64,000 bases of DNA from Polyodon spathula (Eukaryota; Chordata; Actinopteri; Acipenseriformes; Polyodontidae), in the NCBI RefSeq assembly GCF_017654505.1, contig NC_054571.1:411376-475375 (forward strand). Reading direction: 5' to 3'. Made by a program: the position numbers and the translations under genes. Shown piece by piece: positions 61,038 to 64,000 of this stretch. Position 1 is the stretch's first letter; each line of letters opens with the position of its first letter. The notes under the pieces were generated by a model. That model was not told the origin of the DNA. It was given only the letters and a program-made list of their open reading frames with translations, and did not search any database.

Positions 61038-61148
61038 AGAGAAACAGCGACTTGAAACCTGCTTCCAGGAGACTGGGAGACCTGAAGCCTGGTCTCCTGA
61101 AACCAAGTTCCAAGCCACAAAGTGGCATCGTGTTCCCTCAGCTGTAGA
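61038..61148 (+). repeat. foldback repeat, family D copy 3 (deleted centre)
   Basis: gcgacttgaaacctgcttcc aggagactgggagacctgaa gcctggtctcctgaaaccaa gttccaagccacaaagtggc, then gtgttccctcagct. Shorter than the copies at 45334 and 61761. Confidence 0.7.
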
Positions 61149-61760
61149 AGCTTGCTGTCTCTATGCACAGGGAGAGGGGGTGTAAAGGGCAGGTCTGTTG
61201 GATTCCAGCAAAGAAGCAGCAATGATAGCTGTTGAGTTTCTGAAATGGAATTGAAAGCCCTCCCACCCCCCTCCCTCCCTCTTCCCCCAGAAATTGAATT
61301 CACATTCTCTTATCTTCCTTATTAACCCCAGCAAAGCTGAAGGCTTTGTGCCTGTATCCTCGCAGGCTCCAGGCAGTACTCTGTCACACTCCTTACAGTG
61401 GTTCCACTGCAGCGGAGAAAGCAATTCCCCACTTCTTATCTCTCGCGCATATTAATAGGTCCAGGACGAGCGTTTCTGAGTGCAAAGCCCTTGCTGTAGC
61501 AAATTAGTCTTTTCATTTTTAAAAACAATACACTGACAGGGCTAATCTCTTTGTAAGCTTTGCTTTTACGTTAAACCAAACACTGAAAAAATAAACCGCT
61601 GTGTTTTAACAGACATGTTTCTGGTAATTTGATAAACTTGTTTATGTTGGTTGTGTTCATTTGAACCTGTGTTTTCTTTTTTTTTCTATGATATGCCACC
61701 TTCTTACCGAAACATTTTAACGGGACTTTCCTGGTTAAAGAAAGATTAGATAAAATAAAC
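61149..61760. other. unannotated flank
   Basis: A C/T-rich run at 61258-61288. No gene recognised. Confidence 0.4.
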
Positions 61761-61927
61761 AGCCGAGGGAACACAAAGCCACTTTGATTTCAGGAAAGTA
61801 GGGTGCAAGCCACTGCACGGCACACCAGGGGAGTCTTGGGGTTTGAAACAGCAAAACTAGGTCTCCTGGAACTAAGCTTCACGCCACTGTTTCTGAGAAA
61901 GCGGCTTTGTCTCCCTCAGCTTTAGGG
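61761..61927 (+). repeat. foldback repeat, family D copy 4 (complete)
   Basis: Left end gccgagggaacacaaagcca and right end aagcggctttgtctccctca gctt are inverted complements. Interior actaggtctcctggaactaa gcttcacgccactgtttctg as in copy 1. Confidence 0.8.
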
Positions 61928-63575
61928 AACTTCAGGTCCTTGTACGAGCTGCGCTGGTCGTTAAATCTTGTTGTAGTTCTTGTGATGCTACCAGCGCTGC
62001 AAAAATGTAATTGAACAAATGGCCTGTACTAATGACAGAATGACACTTTCGAAAATGGGATTCGTGTCTATCTTACAGCGCTAGCCGCTGACAAAACCTG
62101 TTTATTATCGCTGTCAACTTGTCAGTCTGCATATAGGTGAAAGAACGCGTACCACATAGTCTCCGTGTACAGGAACAGTTCCTAAGAGAACACTTCGCCT
62201 AAGAGAGCACCCTGGTGGTGAAACGGATTTTTCTCATTGTAAACGCTCCGCCTAAAGGAACAGGAACTTTGCTTAAAAGAACCCCGATAGCGATACAGAT
62301 TTGTTGCTTACCGACTAAAAAAACAAAACAAACACTGAATTAGAGTAATCCAAAATACTGACAGATAGGTGACCTGCCATCCAACCTTAAGGTTTTGAAT
62401 GAATCATATTTCTTTCACTATCGATTCTGAGTTGAAAGGGGAGCAGTGAAATCTGCTGTGACAGTGTGTGCGTGTGCGTGTGCGTGTGCGTGTGCGTGTG
62501 CGTGTGCGTGTGTGTAGTATTGTGCAGAATTATTTTGTCTTTCTTTAACTTTAAACCCATTCTTGCAGTAGAAACAGTAAGTCTACCCTGTGAATCAGAA
62601 TAAACACTGGCTGGTTTTTACGACTGGGCAAAACCATCAGGGCTCTAAACTCGTAGACAACGTGCACAGCAAGTAGAGGCATTTAAAAGTGCAGGCGACA
62701 CAAAGCTGGACTTCAGAACTTTACATACAGGGGTTTTCAATGGACGTGACTTACCTTGGACCTGCCTAACCTTTCACTGCCCTGGGTATATCCCCATGCC
62801 TATTTAATGCCTACTTTCTCAATGTCAAATATATGGGACACAGGAAAGGGTTAGGTCTCTTGAACAGAGCAGTGCTAGACACTGCTGGAACTGGGTAAAA
62901 TAATGCCTTTTCAGCCAGTTGCCTGAATTCATTAGTCTGTGCAAGTACACAGCTGATACAAATTCACCAGGCACAGACGTGATTATTCAGCCACATTACA
63001 GGCACATTAAAAGGAGTCTATACGCCTCTACTGTCGCAATCCTGCTACACTGTGCTGGAATACATATAGGCAATAGGCATTGAGATTCTAGAACGTTAGC
63101 CCAGACACAGAATCCCAGCCTCAGGGAGAGCAGCAGCAACACCGAGCATGGGAGGAAATTTATGCAATCCTGTCTCCACCTAACAGGTTTTATTGCTCAC
63201 ACAACATAAACCTTTAACAGTGACATTAAGCTGACCTTAATAACTGCTCCCTAAAACTCACGGAGCTCAATTTATTTTAATGGCATTTAGAATTCAACGG
63301 CACAATCGTCACTGTAAACTGCATGCAGCCTTAAAAGGAGCGGAAAATCATGTAAAGTTTTGCAAATGGATCGTTTTGCTTGAAGCTGATTACATCTGGC
63401 ATCCAGGGTTATATTCCTGGAGCATGCAAGAAAAAAAAAAATAAGAAAGATCTCTGGATGCCTTACAGCAATTATGACCTGATCTAAACAGGTGCCATTA
63501 AAATCACCTGCACACGCGCCCACGCACACACACACACACACACGCGCACACACACACACGCACGCACACACAAAT
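61928..63575. repeat. unannotated flank with TGTGCG and CA microsatellites
   Basis: (GTGTGC)n at about 62464-62516 and (CA)n with CG steps at about 63518-63572. A short run of related cctaaragaac motifs lies at 62180-62285. No exon. Confidence 0.5.
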
Positions 63576-63667
63576 TACATAACATCCTTTATCAGATTTC
63601 ACTGGACTTTACGAAGCAGAATCTGTTAATTCTATAGGGTGATACAAAACTTTTGGCCACAGCTGTA
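63576..63667 (-). mobile_element. Tc1/mariner-like MITE, family T copy 8 (one end)
   Basis: Ends ttctatagggtgatacaaaa cttttggccacagctgta, preceded by ggactttacgaagcagaatc. Only one terminal inverted repeat. It abuts a CA microsatellite on the left. Confidence 0.75.
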
Positions 63668-64000
63668 TATAGCCTGCAGACGAGTGCTGCAGTGGACAGC
63701 CTGTTGACAGAAAGGTGACATAGCAGCTGTATATATATCGCAGGTATTACATTTGTTTGTCCAAACCCCCTATAGTTCCCGGGAGCTGCAGTGCTGATTT
63801 AAATCAGGGAGCTGAAGCACGGCCTCTCTGTGTAACAGGAGAGAGCAGGGGTTGGCAAGGGCAGAGGCACTCAGGATGAATCAGAGGCGCATTGTCCCCC
63901 AGAGCCTTCCCTTAAGACCTGGAGTCCACTCACCTTCCAAACAAGAAGGTAACCCAAACAATTAAGACAGAAATAACTGCGAAGGTAGCGGATTGAAGGT
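63668..64000. other. unannotated end of window
   Basis: No gene or repeat recognised. Confidence 0.4.

Overview
The window looks like vertebrate genomic DNA, most likely from a ray-finned fish. It is almost entirely non-coding and full of microsatellites, minisatellites, short inverted-repeat (MITE-like) elements and tRNA-derived SINEs. The repeat set, with SINEs ending in a conserved tail that reads as agcgcctttcatagtgga on the opposite strand, together with the large intron, suggests a non-teleost fish such as a sturgeon or paddlefish. That assignment is inferred from general familiarity and was not tested. There are no bacterial operons, CRISPR arrays or intact viral genes.

One protein-coding exon is recognised with good confidence: the first coding exon of a long cAMP-specific phosphodiesterase 4, pde4a (PDE4A4/PDE4A5-type N-terminus), on the minus strand at 49064-49359. 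It ends in a canonical GT donor. Because the gene reads towards lower coordinates and no UCR1, UCR2 or catalytic exon was noticed below it, positions 1-49063 are interpreted as first-intron sequence and 49360-64000 as the 5' flank.

Layout: 1-7.5 kb is mostly unique sequence with a 500-N gap, one MITE carrying an embedded SINE, and a hairpin. 7.5-19 kb holds a TA-centred palindrome and five arrays of one 66-72 bp minisatellite in both orientations. 20.5-21.1 kb is a 40-bp minisatellite. 21.7-34 kb has more MITE copies, an unclassified interspersed repeat, a second minisatellite family in two arrays (a third lies at 16.1 kb), and a possible LINE fragment. 36.2-36.9 kb is a 0.7-kb GATA microsatellite. 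38.9-39.2 kb is a long inverted-repeat element. 44.2-44.6 kb is a GT microsatellite. 46.8-47.4 kb carries a broken Tc1-type transposase relic. 47.5-48.1 kb is an 18-bp minisatellite. The CpG-rich pde4a exon follows at 49 kb. The flank to 64 kb contains more SINEs, MITEs and foldback elements.

Nothing here forms a multi-gene system. The most unusual feature is the dispersed, self-complementary 66-bp minisatellite family. The most biologically informative one is the pde4a first exon.
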